64,000 bases of DNA from Boothiomyces macroporosus (lineage: Eukaryota > Chytridiomycota > Chytridiomycetes > Rhizophydiales > Terramycetaceae). The translations under genes were made by a program, and so were the position numbers. Positions within the stretch are counted from its first letter, which is position 1, and every line of letters begins with the position of its first letter. Positions 20,001 through 29,745 of the stretch are shown piece by piece. The notes under the pieces are model-generated. The model was not told where the DNA came from and searched no databases. It was given only the letters and a program-made list of their open reading frames with translations. The stretch covers positions 62,001 through 126,000 of the forward strand of contig JADGKB010000011.1 of the NCBI GenBank assembly GCA_027604185.1. The letters run 5' to 3'.

Positions 20001-20351
20001 ACATACTATATCTCTGAAACTATCTATATCTGGGCATTCGTAAAGATTATAATTGCTGTGATCTTGGCTTTCGCACCACCTGGGAATGAAATATTTTACT
20101 ATGTCGAAGCGCTTGGAGAAATTGTACCCAATGTACATACGTTTGTCATATTTGTAGCGCCAAAGTATCTGGCTATCACTAGGAACGAAATTCCGCAAGA
20201 GTCTGGGGTGGAAGATGCACTGTCTGGATCAGACAAATCATCAAAAAGAATTTCCCAGAGTGTTGGTGGAATGTCTTTGAAAAGACCGCTAAGTGTGAGA
20301 GTGCCCAAAGTTGCAGAAACGGCATCAGTTCAAAAAGATGAATTGCAATAA
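17005..20351 (+). CDS. Class C (GABA-B-like) GPCR with bacterial UrtA-like urea/amide-binding ectodomain and a second binding lobe pair
   Basis: Exons: 17005-17513, 17536-18382, 18405-20351 (1100 aa); both introns are 22 nt. After a short signal peptide, residues about 15-410 closely follow the substrate-binding protein of bacterial urea/short-amide ABC transporters: ILHSQTGTLAISE, EELNAAGGVLGKQ, FGCWTSSSRKAVLPYFE, LWYPVQYEGQECSKNVFY, GSDYVFPRTANSIIK. Residues about 420-760 form a second, more diverged periplasmic-binding-like unit (QVKVGLLYDAKSIENFKAQQ). Seven membrane helices follow at about 795-1035, with a phospho-acceptor-rich tail. The layout implies an extracellular sensor, plausibly of urea, amides or amino acids, coupled to G proteins. 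GABA-B-like receptors are known from zoosporic fungi; ligand and double-lobe arrangement here are inference. Confidence 0.88.
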
Positions 20352-20358
20352 AGTTTTA

Positions 20359-21173
20359 TTAGTGTAGCCGATGTTTAGGGTATTGAAACACAACAACTTC
20401 AGTTTCCGGTTCAGTAGCAGTTGTGATGGAAGATGAGTAGCTGTGGATCGCTTCATTATCAGCAGATAGTTTAATTGAATCCATAGTCGATTTGACATCA
20501 GGGCAATTATCTAGATAGCTGTTGCTGCTGAAGGGGCTTGAGGGTTGTTCCGAAAGAACAGATTCCTCGACTATCTCTTTGACAGTTTCCCACAGATCTT
20601 GATTTAGTTTAGCAACTTCAACCGAGACATTTTTGTTCCGCAAGTTATTTGAAATATTTGAGCATTCCCCAGAATAAACCTCAACAAAAGCATTGTCTGG
20701 GGTGGCATCACTGCCAAGTACCACAGATTTATCACTCTCGGATAGTGAAGGGGTTTGAGGGATTTCTTTTTCTGAGTGACGAATCAGCTTGATTGGTTGC
20801 GGTGCAGCAGGAAAGAGTCTCTTGACTGATTTCGAATGGAGCTCCATTTTAATTGTTAAACGATTTGCAAAACACTTTTGCAGGTTCTATATTTACTATA
20901 AAGTACCTTGCTCATTTTAATGGGTTGAAAGGAATCAACTTTCTTTGGCTGTCTTTGCTGCTGGGTATCTAAAAGTGCTTCCTGCGTTTTACCCCGATCA
21001 ATTCGGTTAGGCGAACCTGTCTTGATCTCACTTGACGTGCAGAAGGGATCTTTGTAGCCACCAACAACAGAAATTGCGGTTTGTTTCGCAACAAAGCTCT
21101 CTACGTAGGAGTTTGCATTTTCTACTTGGATTTCTTTTAGCGGCACAGAAATCAATGATTCTTGTTCAAACAT
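20359..21173 (-). CDS. Uncharacterised Ser-rich acidic protein
   Basis: Exons: 21173-20907 and 20886-20359 (264 aa), with a 20-nt intron at 20887-20906. Without splicing two separate frames appear, ending in SVLQIV and starting at MELHSKSV. The intron matches the consensus and the join reads PIKMSKNLQKCFANRLTIKM. Composition is low in hydrophobic residues and rich in Ser, Glu and Asp, with SEKEIPQTPSLSESDK and SEQPSSPFSSNS as possible phosphosites, so most of it is probably disordered. No domain recognised. Its stop is eight bases from that of the GPCR on the other strand, so the two genes are convergent and nearly touching. Confidence 0.7.
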
Positions 21174-21323
21174 TTCAAAAGAAAATTGCGGCGCTCGCTT
21201 CCCATCTTATCACCAAATTCTTACAGTACTATTGGATCGCTTGCACATTTACCGCATCGTATTTGTGAAATTAATACATAAATTATCTCTAAGCTTGGAT
21301 ATCTGCGTGTCTAAATTTTTACC

Positions 21324-22461
21324 ATGAATTCAATCACAGAATCTTTTGAAAAGGTAGCGAAAAAACAGAGATTATTGGCAATAGAAACCGATTCATGTCT
21401 GGATGCGATGATTGCAAATTTAAACGCTTGTCAAGATAATCCACAGGCTGTAGCGCAGCTGCTATCAAACACGAAGGCAATGGCGGCAAAGCTCTCTGAT
21501 AGCGCAAAAGATTTTCACAATACTATTGGAAAGTATTCAAAAGCAATCGAAAAGAAATTCAAGACTGATTTAGATGGAATATGGGATCCGAAAGCTTTAG
21601 AGGGAAAAGAATATGTTCTTTATCAAATCCTGGTTATGCATTTTGTACGCGAAGGAAGGTTTGATCTGGCGAAAATGTTTGCCAGAGAGGCTGGAATAGA
21701 CTTTGAAGAGGGTTTACATGCTCAATTTGAAGGGATGTTTCATATTCAAGAAGCTTTGCGCAATGAAGATATATCCTTGGCCTTGGAATGGGCGATGGTT
21801 CATCATAAATCTCTAGTTGAGAGTGGATCTACATTTGAGTTTAATTTACACAAGCTAAAATATTTGGGATACGTTAGGAAAGGAGATATTAAATCAGCAT
21901 TAGCTTACGCGAAACAAAACTTTGCTCAGTTTGCTACCAAACATATTAAAGGTATTCAATAGGATTAATCCAGATATCCAACAGCTAATGTGTTCAATCC
22001 TTTATCACAAGCGTTTACCTAATTCACCTTATCCACAATTTGCCGATAGCCATCTTTGGAGCGATATTCAATCTCAATTTTCAAGAGATTTCTGTAATGT
22101 ATTGGGACAATCATGCGAATCACCCTTGTTTACATGTGTAACAGTTGGATCCACCGCGCTTCCGATGATCATGAAAATATCATCATTAATGAAAGACAAA
22201 GCAGTAGAATGGTCGCAATCTGGTGAACTACCAGTTACCATTCCATTGTTAGATACGCAAAAGTATCACTCTGTGTTTGTTTGTCCGGTCACTAAAGAAC
22301 AAGGCACAGAAACAAATCCTCCAATGATGATGGTTTGTGGCCATGTCATTTCAAGCGAAAGCTTGACCAGATTAAGCAAAGGCAGTCTCAATTCTAGGTT
22401 TAAATGCCCTTATTGCCCAGTTGATTCTACCGCAGCACAAGCCGTTAGAGTATTCTTTTAA
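21324..22461 (+). CDS. GID/CTLH E3 ubiquitin ligase subunit Rmd5 (RMND5)
   Basis: Exons: 21324-21951 and 21974-22461 (371 aa), with a 22-nt intron. The N-terminal helical part precedes a LisH/CTLH region (LYQILVMHFVREGRFDLAKMFAREAG, then FHIQEALRNEDISLALEWAMVHH). The C-terminus holds the degenerate RING of this family: FVCPVTKEQ, PPMMMVCGHVIS and FKCPYCPVD, with Cys and His spacing unlike a standard RING. Rmd5 with Fyv10/Maea forms the catalytic core of the GID/CTLH complex, which in yeast degrades gluconeogenic enzymes. Length matches yeast Rmd5 (421) and animal RMND5 (391). The SKP1 cluster begins 250 bases downstream. Confidence 0.93.
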
Positions 22462-22709
22462 TATAATGATTAATTTGAATTTACCGCTCGGAAATTGAAT
22501 AGATCATCATTAAATAATATATCTTGTGATTCAATTGTGCGATATTTTGTGATTGTTGTTTCCATTGCACAACGAGTGGATCGTACCAAGCCAAATTATA
22601 AACTCGAAATACTACTTTTATGGCGATGACTCGTATTGCTCACTTTAGCGGCTTTCATTGTGAAGACAGAATGTACGTGGCGTACTATTTTTCTGTCCTT
22701 TTCTCCAAC

Positions 22710-23204
22710 ATGGTCAAATTAACAAGCAGTGATGGTCAAGAATTTAATGTTGCTGAAGACATCATTACCCAATCTCAATTAATTAAAAACATGCTCAGTG
22801 ACTTGGAAGTCGGAGAAGCTGCGATTCCACTCCCTAACGTTACCGCTCACATCCTCACAAAAATCATTGAATATGCTACTCACCACAAAGACGATGCTCC
22901 TCCACCACCAGAAGACGAGATGAAGGCAAAATCATCTGATGACATTGATGAATGGGACAGAGATTTCATTGCAGTCGATCAAGGTACTCTTTTTGAAATC
23001 ATCCTCGCTGCCAACTACATGGATATGCAAGGCTTATTGGATCTCGGTAATTGATTATTAATGATAGGATGTAAGACTGTTGCCAATATGATCAAAGGTA
23101 AATCAGTAGAAGAAATTAGAAAAACCTTTAATATCACTAATGACTTTACCCCTGAAGAGGAAGAACAAATCCGCAAGGAAAATGAATGGTGCGAAGATCG
23201 CTAA
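22710..23204 (+). CDS. SKP1 (SCF ubiquitin ligase adaptor), paralogue 1
   Basis: Exons: 22710-23046 and 23068-23204 (157 aa), with a 21-nt intron. The BTB/POZ-like N-terminus is [20 protein letters not shown] and the C-terminal helices that hold F-box proteins include [30 protein letters not shown] and [12 protein letters not shown]1 links cullin-1 to F-box receptors. This copy keeps the classic acidic end but finishes [17 protein letters not shown], as in true SKP1. An in-frame ATG at 22620, 17 bases after a TATAAA at 22598-22603, would add 30 residues; the family starts at MVKL, so 22710 is preferred. It is one of five SKP1-like genes here. Confidence 0.93.
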
Positions 23205-23475
23205 TAAATGTTTATTGCTATTCCAATCTATTCCTTGACGGTATGCAAAGTAACGCGGCATCAAATACTAATCACAACTCTAGTCCGTAACGTTTAAATA
23301 TACGGGCTACTACTGGATGCGGGTATAGATATTACGGCCTCTCGCTGGTTTCAAATATTACTGCTGATACATCGCTTCCCAAACAGCTCGACTTTATACA
23401 CTAGGTCCGAGTCAACCCTGCGATGCTCTAAACAAGTTGCAGTTAGTGCAATACTATATCTTTTTATTCTATGCA

Positions 23476-23885
23476 TTACATACCATGTAAATCAACAGGG
23501 ATTTCAAATTCCTTGCAGACGGTATCCAAATCTTGCTCATGCTCACCCAAAAACTCTTCCATGTTTTTTGAGCACAATTCAGTCAATTCATCAATCTCCA
23601 ATGAATTGGCAGCTTCAATAATTTCAAACAATACAGCAGTATCAACTTTAAGAAACTTCTTGTCCCAATCCAATTCCTCTTGGTCATGCTCTGTATGTTC
23701 AGAGTGGAAATTAACCCATTCAAGTACTGCATTAATTTGGTTTTACCTTTTAAAAGCGCAGAAGAAGATAATGCTGGTACAGCAATTTCAGTTTGTAACT
23801 CGTTACGTTGAACAAACTTTGAGAGCTTGGCCATTTTTGGTGGTATTTGGATTACTTTATCGTCACTACAGATGATGCTGACCAT
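23476..23885 (-). CDS. Divergent SKP1-like protein, paralogue 2 (opposite strand)
   Basis: Exons: 23885-23747 and 23726-23476 (129 aa), with a 20-nt intron at 23727-23746 in a position equivalent to that in another copy. It begins MVSIICSDDKVIQIPPKMAK, reads AVPALSSSALLKVLEWVNFH where SKP1 has the IPLPNV and I-x-Y block, and has TAVLFEIIEAANSLEIDELTELC where SKP1 has [13 protein letters not shown]. It is shorter than SKP1 and ends PVDLHGM instead of the WxxEEE helix that contacts the F-box. It therefore may have lost F-box binding. It lies on the minus strand inside a cluster otherwise on the plus strand. Confidence 0.8.
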
Positions 23886-24168
23886 TGGGATATTTGTCAA
23901 AATATTTCCCCGACTTTTGGTTTGTGTTCCCCAACCAGTTTCATGTGCCAATCTCGCTGATCAAAGAATAAAATGAATCAAAAAAGATGAATAAGACGTT
24001 GGGAATACAAGGGAACTAGGGATTTGTATTTGTAATTCTATACAAGAATTATTGTGGAAAATCTACAAGAATTTCTCTAATATTTGGGAAACATTTCTGC
24101 TTAAACAGTATATCCCAGTTACTTTACAAGTTTGTTTATGTGGCTGGATTGCTTTTTACTTTTTGCAA

Positions 24169-24648
24169 ATGAGTGGACCAAATATCAAAATCAAAACCTC
24201 GGATGAAAAGGAATACTCGATTGAAAGAGAATTAATTTTCCAATCAAATTTAATTAAAAACATGGTGACAGATTTGGATGTTGCCGATGCTACAATCCCA
24301 CTACCGAACGTTCGCTCAGACATCCTTGACCTAGTATTAAAATACATGCAAATTCACAAAGGAGAAATTATCCCAGAGAGACCTATTGAAAGAGCGGTTG
24401 ATGATATGTCTGACGAAGACAAGGAACTGATGAAATTAGAACATTCGGTCTTGTTTGATTTAATACTGGCTTCAAACTACTTGGATATCCCTGGTTTACT
24501 GGACATCGGATGTCGAACAGTAGCAATGAAAATCAAAGGGAAAGACTATCGTCAAATCAGAGAGGAATTCAATATCCCGGAAGAGCTGTGGAGATCTGAA
24601 GAGGAAATTGCGGAGATGAAGAAAGAATTGAATGGGATACTGGGTTAA
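24169..24648 (+). CDS. SKP1-like protein, paralogue 3 (intronless)
   Basis: A single exon of 159 aa, MSGPNIKIKTSDEKEYSIER through EMKKELNGILG. It has the SKP1 fold blocks IPLPNVRSDILDLVLKYM and LFDLILASNYLDIPGLLDIG, followed by EEFNIPEELWRSEEEIAEMK. The last helix differs from the canonical SKP1 end. It is most similar to paralogue 5 (25320-25799), with which it shares the whole C-terminal 30 residues almost unchanged, indicating a recent duplication. Neither has an intron, whereas paralogues 1, 2 and 4 do. The ATG at 24169 matches the family start; an upstream in-frame GTG/TTG extension is hydrophobic and unlikely. Confidence 0.9.
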   Translation: MSGPNIKIKTSDEKEYSIERELIFQSNLIKNMVTDLDVADATIPLPNVRSDILDLVLKYMQIHKGEIIPERPIERAVDDMSDEDKELMKLEHSVLFDLILASNYLDIPGLLDIGCRTVAMKIKGKDYRQIREEFNIPEELWRSEEEIAEMKKELNGILG

Positions 24649-24691
24649 TAAAGACATCTTTTTTTGCTGCTGAATTTTCAAAATTTTTACC

Positions 24692-25184
24692 ATGGCTTTC
24701 GACCCACAAACCCAAGTCAAATTAAAAACCAGTGATGAGGTGGAATACATACTACAAAAGGATGTTGTAACTCAGTCCCACCTGATCAAAAATATGCTCA
24801 TGGATTTGGATATAAGCGATGCAGTAATTCCCCTTCCAAACGTTAGTTCGAAAATCCTTGAAATAGGTACCCTTTATTGACAAAGTGATTCAGTATTGCA
24901 AGATGCACAAGGATGATCCTATTCCGGAAGAGCCGTTGCTATACAAATCACTTGATGATATCAGTGAAGAGGATTCAAAGCTGGTCAAAGTAGACAACCA
25001 GACACTGTTTGATATCATTACTGCTGCTAATTACCTGGACATCCCAGGGTTGCTTGATCTTGGGTGCAAGACTGTTGCATTGCTACTTAAAGGCAAGACC
25101 ATTGACGAAGTTATTAAAGAGTTTAATGTTCCTCCAGAGCGATGGTACACTCCTGAACAGCGCAAATTGATTGAAGAAGTATAA
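24692..25184 (+). CDS. SKP1-like protein, paralogue 4
   Basis: Exons: 24692-24866 and 24886-25184 (157 aa), with a 19-nt intron (GTACC donor, TTGAC branch-like motif, AAAG acceptor). Splicing changes SSKILEIG-stop into SSKILEIVIQYCKMHKDD, the expected SKP1 helix. It contains LFDIITAANYLDIPGLLDLG and IDEVIKEFNVPPERW. The start lies 43 bases after the stop of paralogue 3, so the two are tightly head to tail. The role is probably as an SCF adaptor with a different F-box preference; this is inference from the family. Confidence 0.92.
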
Positions 25185-25319
25185 TCGTTTTAATGTAGGA
25201 AATTAAATGGGCAAACGGATCTGCATCTTAATAAAGTGTATATTTTCAACATGTGTTGTGAATCATTGAACTTCTCTGACTCACTTTTCCTTTTAAAAAG
25301 TCGGATTTCAAATCTCTTC

Positions 25320-25799
25320 ATGGCTTCTGTAAAACTGACCACTTCGGATGACAAGGAATACACACTCGACCGAGAGCTGATATTCCAATCGAACCTGATC
25401 AAGAATATGGTAACAGACTTGGACGTATTCGATGCGCCAATCCCGCTGCCTAACGTAACAAGCAGCACTCTGGATATTGTAATTAAATACTTGAAAATCC
25501 ATAAAGACGATCCGCCACCACCTGACAAGCCAATTGAAAAGGCTGTTGATGATATGATTGATGAAGACAAGGAGCTAATGAAACTCGAATTCAATATTAT
25601 GGCTGATGTTATTCTTGCCGCCAATTACTTGGATATCCCTGGCTTATTGGACATAGGCTGTAGAACAGTAGCTTGGCACATCAAGCAGTGCAAGGATTAT
25701 CATGAAATTAGAGAAAAGTTTAACATCCCCAAAGAGCTATGGCGATCTGAAGAAGAAATTGCTGAAATGAAGAAAGAATTGAATGGAATACTAGGTTAA
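25320..25799 (+). CDS. SKP1-like protein, paralogue 5 (intronless)
   Basis: A single exon of 159 aa starting MASVKLTTSDDKEYTLDREL. It carries IPLPNVTSSTLDIVIKYLKI, then a proline run (DDPPPPDKP), then DVILAANYLDIPGLLDIGCR and the C-terminal helix KELWRSEEEIAEMKKELNGI. It is the closest relative of paralogue 3 in both sequence and lack of introns. The segment LEFNIMADVILAANY replaces the usual L-F-x-I helix start. The stop lies 21 bases from the convergent antiporter gene's stop. Confidence 0.9.
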   Translation: MASVKLTTSDDKEYTLDRELIFQSNLIKNMVTDLDVFDAPIPLPNVTSSTLDIVIKYLKIHKDDPPPPDKPIEKAVDDMIDEDKELMKLEFNIMADVILAANYLDIPGLLDIGCRTVAWHIKQCKDYHEIREKFNIPKELWRSEEEIAEMKKELNGILG

Positions 25800-25819
25800 A
25801 TATACTTTGCTAAATGTAA

Positions 25820-27253
25820 TTATCCTTCTTCTTTATTTACTTCTTGAATTGTATCTACAAGATCAGGTCCTATTTGATCTTTGCCAAATATCCCCACCCA
25901 TATGGAAGCGAATGGGACACCAATAATGATTGAACAAACCAGACACAAGAATACTATTTGTGCGTATTGCTGTTCAGGTTTACCATGTAAATGATGTTCA
26001 TGCACCTTTTCTAGAGCCACTCCACACAATGTTGCCTGTGTTAAAAACAAATACTTGTATACTGGCTTTGCCTGTCCATATACCAGCTATAAAGAATGCT
26101 TCTTCCTCTGACAAGTCTGCTAGTTGAGCAGTTAAATAGGCAGCACCCATCTTTACCATCACTGAAAAGAGAATAATCAAGAGCGATCGAACCAACAAAG
26201 TAAACGAGAACTTGTCAAAGGATATGGTAGCACCGATTACTGGAAACAGCCCGTACTTGAACAATTTCCATAAATTTTTTAGTCTTGTTAATGAATATTA
26301 CTTTTCATCTGCTGATTCTACATCTGTTTTAATCCAGCTATTTCCAACTGCGCTCCAAGTTAAGAACGTTGAGCAGGATGCCGCACCAGTGAACCCATGT
26401 GTCTTGCACCAAAACATTGTTAAACAGCTGCATATAAACACGAGAGGCGTGGAAATATTTTCAGATATTCGAAGTCTGCTGTATGCAAAAGCAGTAAATC
26501 CAAGTATGATTCCTAATAAAAACCCCATTCCTATTTCTTCTATTCCTCTAATAATCCAACTTTCTTGTTCAACCCCTTCGTGAGAATGGCCAAAACAAGA
26601 AGCTAGTGATATGCCAAATCCACTTGTGCCGAGTAATACATCCATACCTACACCTGCGAGCATCATTGGTGGCAGTCTACTCTTCTGCCATCCATTATCC
26701 ATTAATTTTAGCAATAGTGGAACAACCACACCTGGGCTGATAGTAGCTACACCAAAGGCAAGTGTAAATGCCCAAGAAGTAGGTAAATTAAAAGCAGACT
26801 TTGAAACATAAGCCAAGACGGAGGCTTCTGTTAATATAGGAAGTGTTCCTAACAATAAAGACTCCATCCAGTTATGTAATACCACGTTCCGTTGAAGAGA
26901 TAACCCTATATTAGAGATAAATACCAGCTCTAGATACAACAGATGCCAAAGCTATAGTCCAAATAACTGCAGTCCAAGAGTGTGGAAGTTCGATAATTAC
27001 ACTGGGTAAGGTATTTCGCACTAATATCCCTGAAAGCAACATCCCAAGCATCTGATCAATCTTGAAATAACTCGCCAAGTTAGCTCCTATATATCCTGAT
27101 AATATTATAGTGAATAGAGAACTGATGTATTTTAGATTATCATTTAAAATAGTTGGGTGTTGAGCTGAAAGGTATATTGCGATAACACTTATGGATATTA
27201 CTATTATTAAGAGGAACTTGGTTAGCAATATTTACTGAGCGTCTGATAATCAT
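25820..27253 (-). CDS. Na+/H+ antiporter, SLC9B/NHA type (CPA2)
   Basis: Exons: 27253-27236, 27216-26925, 26905-26302, 26283-26055, 26035-25820 (452 aa). Introns are 19, 19, 18 and 19 nt; the first exon is an 18-base micro-exon coding MIIRRS. About 12 hydrophobic segments are present. Characteristic stretches are QMLGMLLSGILVRNTLP, ILTEASVLAYVSK, FGVATISPGVVVPLL and GVGMDVLLGTSGFGISL (with the Asp expected in the transport core), then GIWTGKASIQATLCGVALE, which corresponds to the P-K-A-T-x-Q-A block of SLC9B proteins. These exchange Na+ or Li+ for H+ across plasma or organelle membranes. The apparent long frame starts with TTG; only the micro-exon supplies an ATG. Confidence 0.9.
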
Positions 27254-27413
27254 TTGTTGAAAATATTTTTGTTTGCCACCAGCTTTAACCACATGGCATT
27301 AACACAAAGAAAGCAAAGGGGTTTTAAGTTCATTTCAAACTTTAAAGGTTAACTCGTTCTACATGGGGGCGTTTTAAACTTTATCAACAACTGCGTCATT
27401 TTTAACTTTTTTA

Positions 27414-28160
27414 ATGAAACCCGCCAGCAAGTTCTTTATTGGAAGCTTCATCACATACTTTATATTCAGAAAGAAAATCAAGAATTGTCTTCCGTACATC
27501 AAAGTATTCTTGGTCCTAGCAATCATGATGTGTTCGTATTTCATATTCTTTACTGCAGAAACAGACCAGGTAGTAATACCGCATTCTGACAATCCCTATA
27601 CAGTCAAACCGCTAGCTATTCTAAATTCAATGAAAGCAACGTGTCAATCGCTGAAGTCTTTTTCGGTAGATACTACAGATTACCTTCAAACCCGTTTACG
27701 CTCCGAGTGTGAATTGGAGTTCAGCAACGAGTTTGAAAGCTATGTTACAGAATTCGTTCCATTCGATCAAGTAATTATCAATTACGAGCCAGAAACTATT
27801 ACGTCGTCGGTTTACTTGATGAATTTTGCAAAGAATATACGTACTGTATCCAGCGACAGTCAGCTATGTGACGCTATCGAATATATTAGAGTAAAGGCGG
27901 GGTTGGGCAACTTTAAATGTGTCCGCACGAATAGTTTTTATTCACAGAATTTGTTTGTCTTTAGTCAGCTAAAGACATTTGATAAATCTCGGATAGAGAA
28001 TTTGCGCAATCTTATTCGTGGAGATGGAAAGGCTTTGGTCCAATTCCTACAGACCGAATCTGTAGACAATATTCGGCAAATTAAAGGTCTAGATATTCTC
28101 CCAATCACAGACCCAAAGAAAGGCACTTTGCTTGGTGTAATTGTAACTAAATCCAAATAA
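27414..28160 (+). CDS. Uncharacterised single-pass (type II) membrane protein
   Basis: A single-exon frame of 248 aa. A basic N-terminus (MKPASKFFIGSFITYFIFRKKIKN) is followed by one clear membrane helix at about residues 30-46 (VFLVLAIMMCSYFIFFTA). The 200-residue remainder is probably lumenal or extracellular, with four Cys that could form disulfides (TCQSL, ECELEF, LCDAIEY, KCVRTN). The architecture resembles Golgi type II proteins such as glycosyltransferases, but I see no DxD motif and the domain is short. Family not recognised. It lies divergent from the antiporter and convergent, with a 17-base gap, to the cyclin gene. Confidence 0.75.
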   Translation: MKPASKFFIGSFITYFIFRKKIKNCLPYIKVFLVLAIMMCSYFIFFTAETDQVVIPHSDNPYTVKPLAILNSMKATCQSLKSFSVDTTDYLQTRLRSECELEFSNEFESYVTEFVPFDQVIINYEPETITSSVYLMNFAKNIRTVSSDSQLCDAIEYIRVKAGLGNFKCVRTNSFYSQNLFVFSQLKTFDKSRIENLRNLIRGDGKALVQFLQTESVDNIRQIKGLDILPITDPKKGTLLGVIVTKSK

Positions 28161-28177
28161 AAAACTATACAATCCTT

Positions 28178-28774
28178 TTATAAATTAATAATTTCACTGT
28201 TAGCTCGCCAGTAGGTATATTCTTTGTGGAGCTTGTCAATGATGGCAATCCATTGCTTGTACTTTGCAGAGGCAACATTAGTCTGCCAATTCAACCCTTT
28301 CAAAAAATCAAGTTCAATCATATTAATATCTTGAAGCGGGACTCCAGTCATATTCGCCCAAGCCAAATTCTTGTACGTATGGTCAATGTTTTGTTTGTGG
28401 GATATCATCAATGAAGCAATCAGCAAACGAACTTCAGATCCTTGACCGATATGCTGAGGAATTATTCTGCGTAGTTGAGCGATATATAGGAATGCGGTAA
28501 AGATGACTGGGAATGGTATTCTAGAGATTTTGAGTATCCTCCTTGCTTTATATACGAAATCGGCGAACCAGGCTTCAGTCCCAGGAATGCAAACGTTGTT
28601 ATTTTGATCTAGATGTATTTCGGTCTCTAGAACGTTTCCTTTTGAATGCCAGATTTTGTACATCAAGAATCCTAGGAATTCTGCTGTTTGAATTGACCCT
28701 GATGGTAATGGTTGTGATTTGTATTCTGGCGGTGGGGTTTGCTCCTGTATTTGATTTCTGAATAACCTATCCAT
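28178..28774 (-). CDS. Pho80/Pcl-type cyclin
   Basis: A single exon of 198 aa. The cyclin box is visible from ETEAWFADFVYKARRILKISRI through VIFTAFLYIAQLRR, QGSEVRLLIASLMISHKQNIDHTYKNLAWANMTG and IELDFLKGLNWQTNV. The phrase S-H-K-x-x-x-D-x-x-Y-x-N-x-x-W-x-x-x-x-x-V is diagnostic of the Pcl/Pho80 branch, which binds Pho85/CDK5-type kinases in phosphate, glycogen and morphogenesis control. The Pro-rich N-terminus has no obvious domain. No intron. The short length is normal for this group in early-diverging fungi. Confidence 0.87.
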   Translation of the reverse strand: MDRLFRNQIQEQTPPPEYKSQPLPSGSIQTAEFLGFLMYKIWHSKGNVLETEIHLDQNNNVCIPGTEAWFADFVYKARRILKISRIPFPVIFTAFLYIAQLRRIIPQHIGQGSEVRLLIASLMISHKQNIDHTYKNLAWANMTGVPLQDINMIELDFLKGLNWQTNVASAKYKQWIAIIDKLHKEYTYWRANSEIINL

Positions 28775-28993
28775 TATAATATTTGGATTGTGGGGGAATT
28801 TGGTCTATTTATATTCCCTTTGAGACTCGCCCTTTAGTCGCATTCGGCGAAATTGAAGGCGGAACATTTTCGCAGCTACGCCAACACAAAAGACTGCTTA
28901 GCTGCGCAATAGGGGCTATGGTACAATGGAAAAATGATTGAAAGACTCGGTAAAGTCGATTGATTACTATTTCTTTATTCAACTCTAAGGAAA
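28775..28993. other. Upstream region of the cyclin gene
   Basis: Just over 200 bases upstream of the cyclin start. I see no gene or repeat here; it presumably holds the cyclin promoter. Confidence 0.35.
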
Positions 28994-29745
28994 CTAAATG
29001 GCTTTTTGGTTTTCCAAAGCGTCGATACCCTTTTCGGCCATTGGTGATACAAAGGAAATGTAAATCGGGTTACTCGAATTTAATACACTATAGAGTAAAA
29101 CATCACGCGGAAATAGGGTTATATTAACCAAAGTTTCTTTGATGTGCTCAGCTATAACCCTCTTTCCATAGAAGTTGAATTCTGAAATGGGAATTCTTTA
29201 AGCCCAAGCAAAGAGTTGGGCACAGACCAAGTGAGCATAGAGCAAAGAAATCTGCAAGATAGCTCTAGTCTGTGATGCTCATTCATTCAGATCAGTAATC
29301 CTTTACAAAAGAGCCATTGAGACGCAACTAAATCAAGTTCAAAAAATATGGCTGTGCAATGACTAAAGGGATTACCAAAATATTGTCATCAATGGAGAAA
29401 TTCTAACAAGTTGAGCAATCTCTTGTTAATTCGAAATCTGCAAGTGAATTCGCGTTCATTCATCTTACTGTGGAGATCTTGCCAAGCACAATTGGGTGTG
29501 GGCCAAGCAAGTAATCCGCCTTGTTAACTTGTACCAGTAACGTAAATGCTCTTTAGCCCAGCCTAAAAGTACAAACACAATCATTTGACAACAAGGCTGC
29601 GAGGGATATGTCAACGCATTTCAACCTTAAAAGAGCTTACAAAACTAACATGCGAAACAAGCAATTATTTCATCGTTGAACCAAGAGTGAGAAAGATAAT
29701 GGAATTCTTAATGCTCAAAGACTCGATATTTTTTTTTCAGGGAAA
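28994..29745 (-). pseudogene. Coding-like tract, probably a degenerate or unresolved multi-exon gene
   Basis: At the low end a 67-codon minus-strand frame (29197-28994) reads as ordinary protein (GKRVIAEHIKETLVNITLFP, then RDVLLYSVLNSSNPIYISF, MAEKGIDALENQKAI, stop) but has no start codon. Upstream on the same strand, about 29210-29560, one frame stays protein-like (RAFTLLVQVNKADYLLGPHP, NILVIPLVIAQPYFLN) yet is cut by single stops every 15-30 codons. Two of these stops lie in strings that look like intron 3' ends (TTGATTTAG, ACTTGTTAG) but have no GT donor at the right distance. A decayed gene whose donors mutated would explain this; so would exons I failed to chain. No family recognised. 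Confidence 0.35.

Noticed and set aside
22620..22709. 30-residue N-terminal extension of SKP1 copy 1
   Set aside because: SKP1 proteins begin at the MVKL position. The extension is hydrophobic and has no counterpart in the other copies, although a TATA box lies just before it.
28994..29560. Alternative genetic code with reassigned stops
   Set aside because: All other genes in the window use TAA, TAG and TGA as normal stops, so reassignment cannot explain the stops here.
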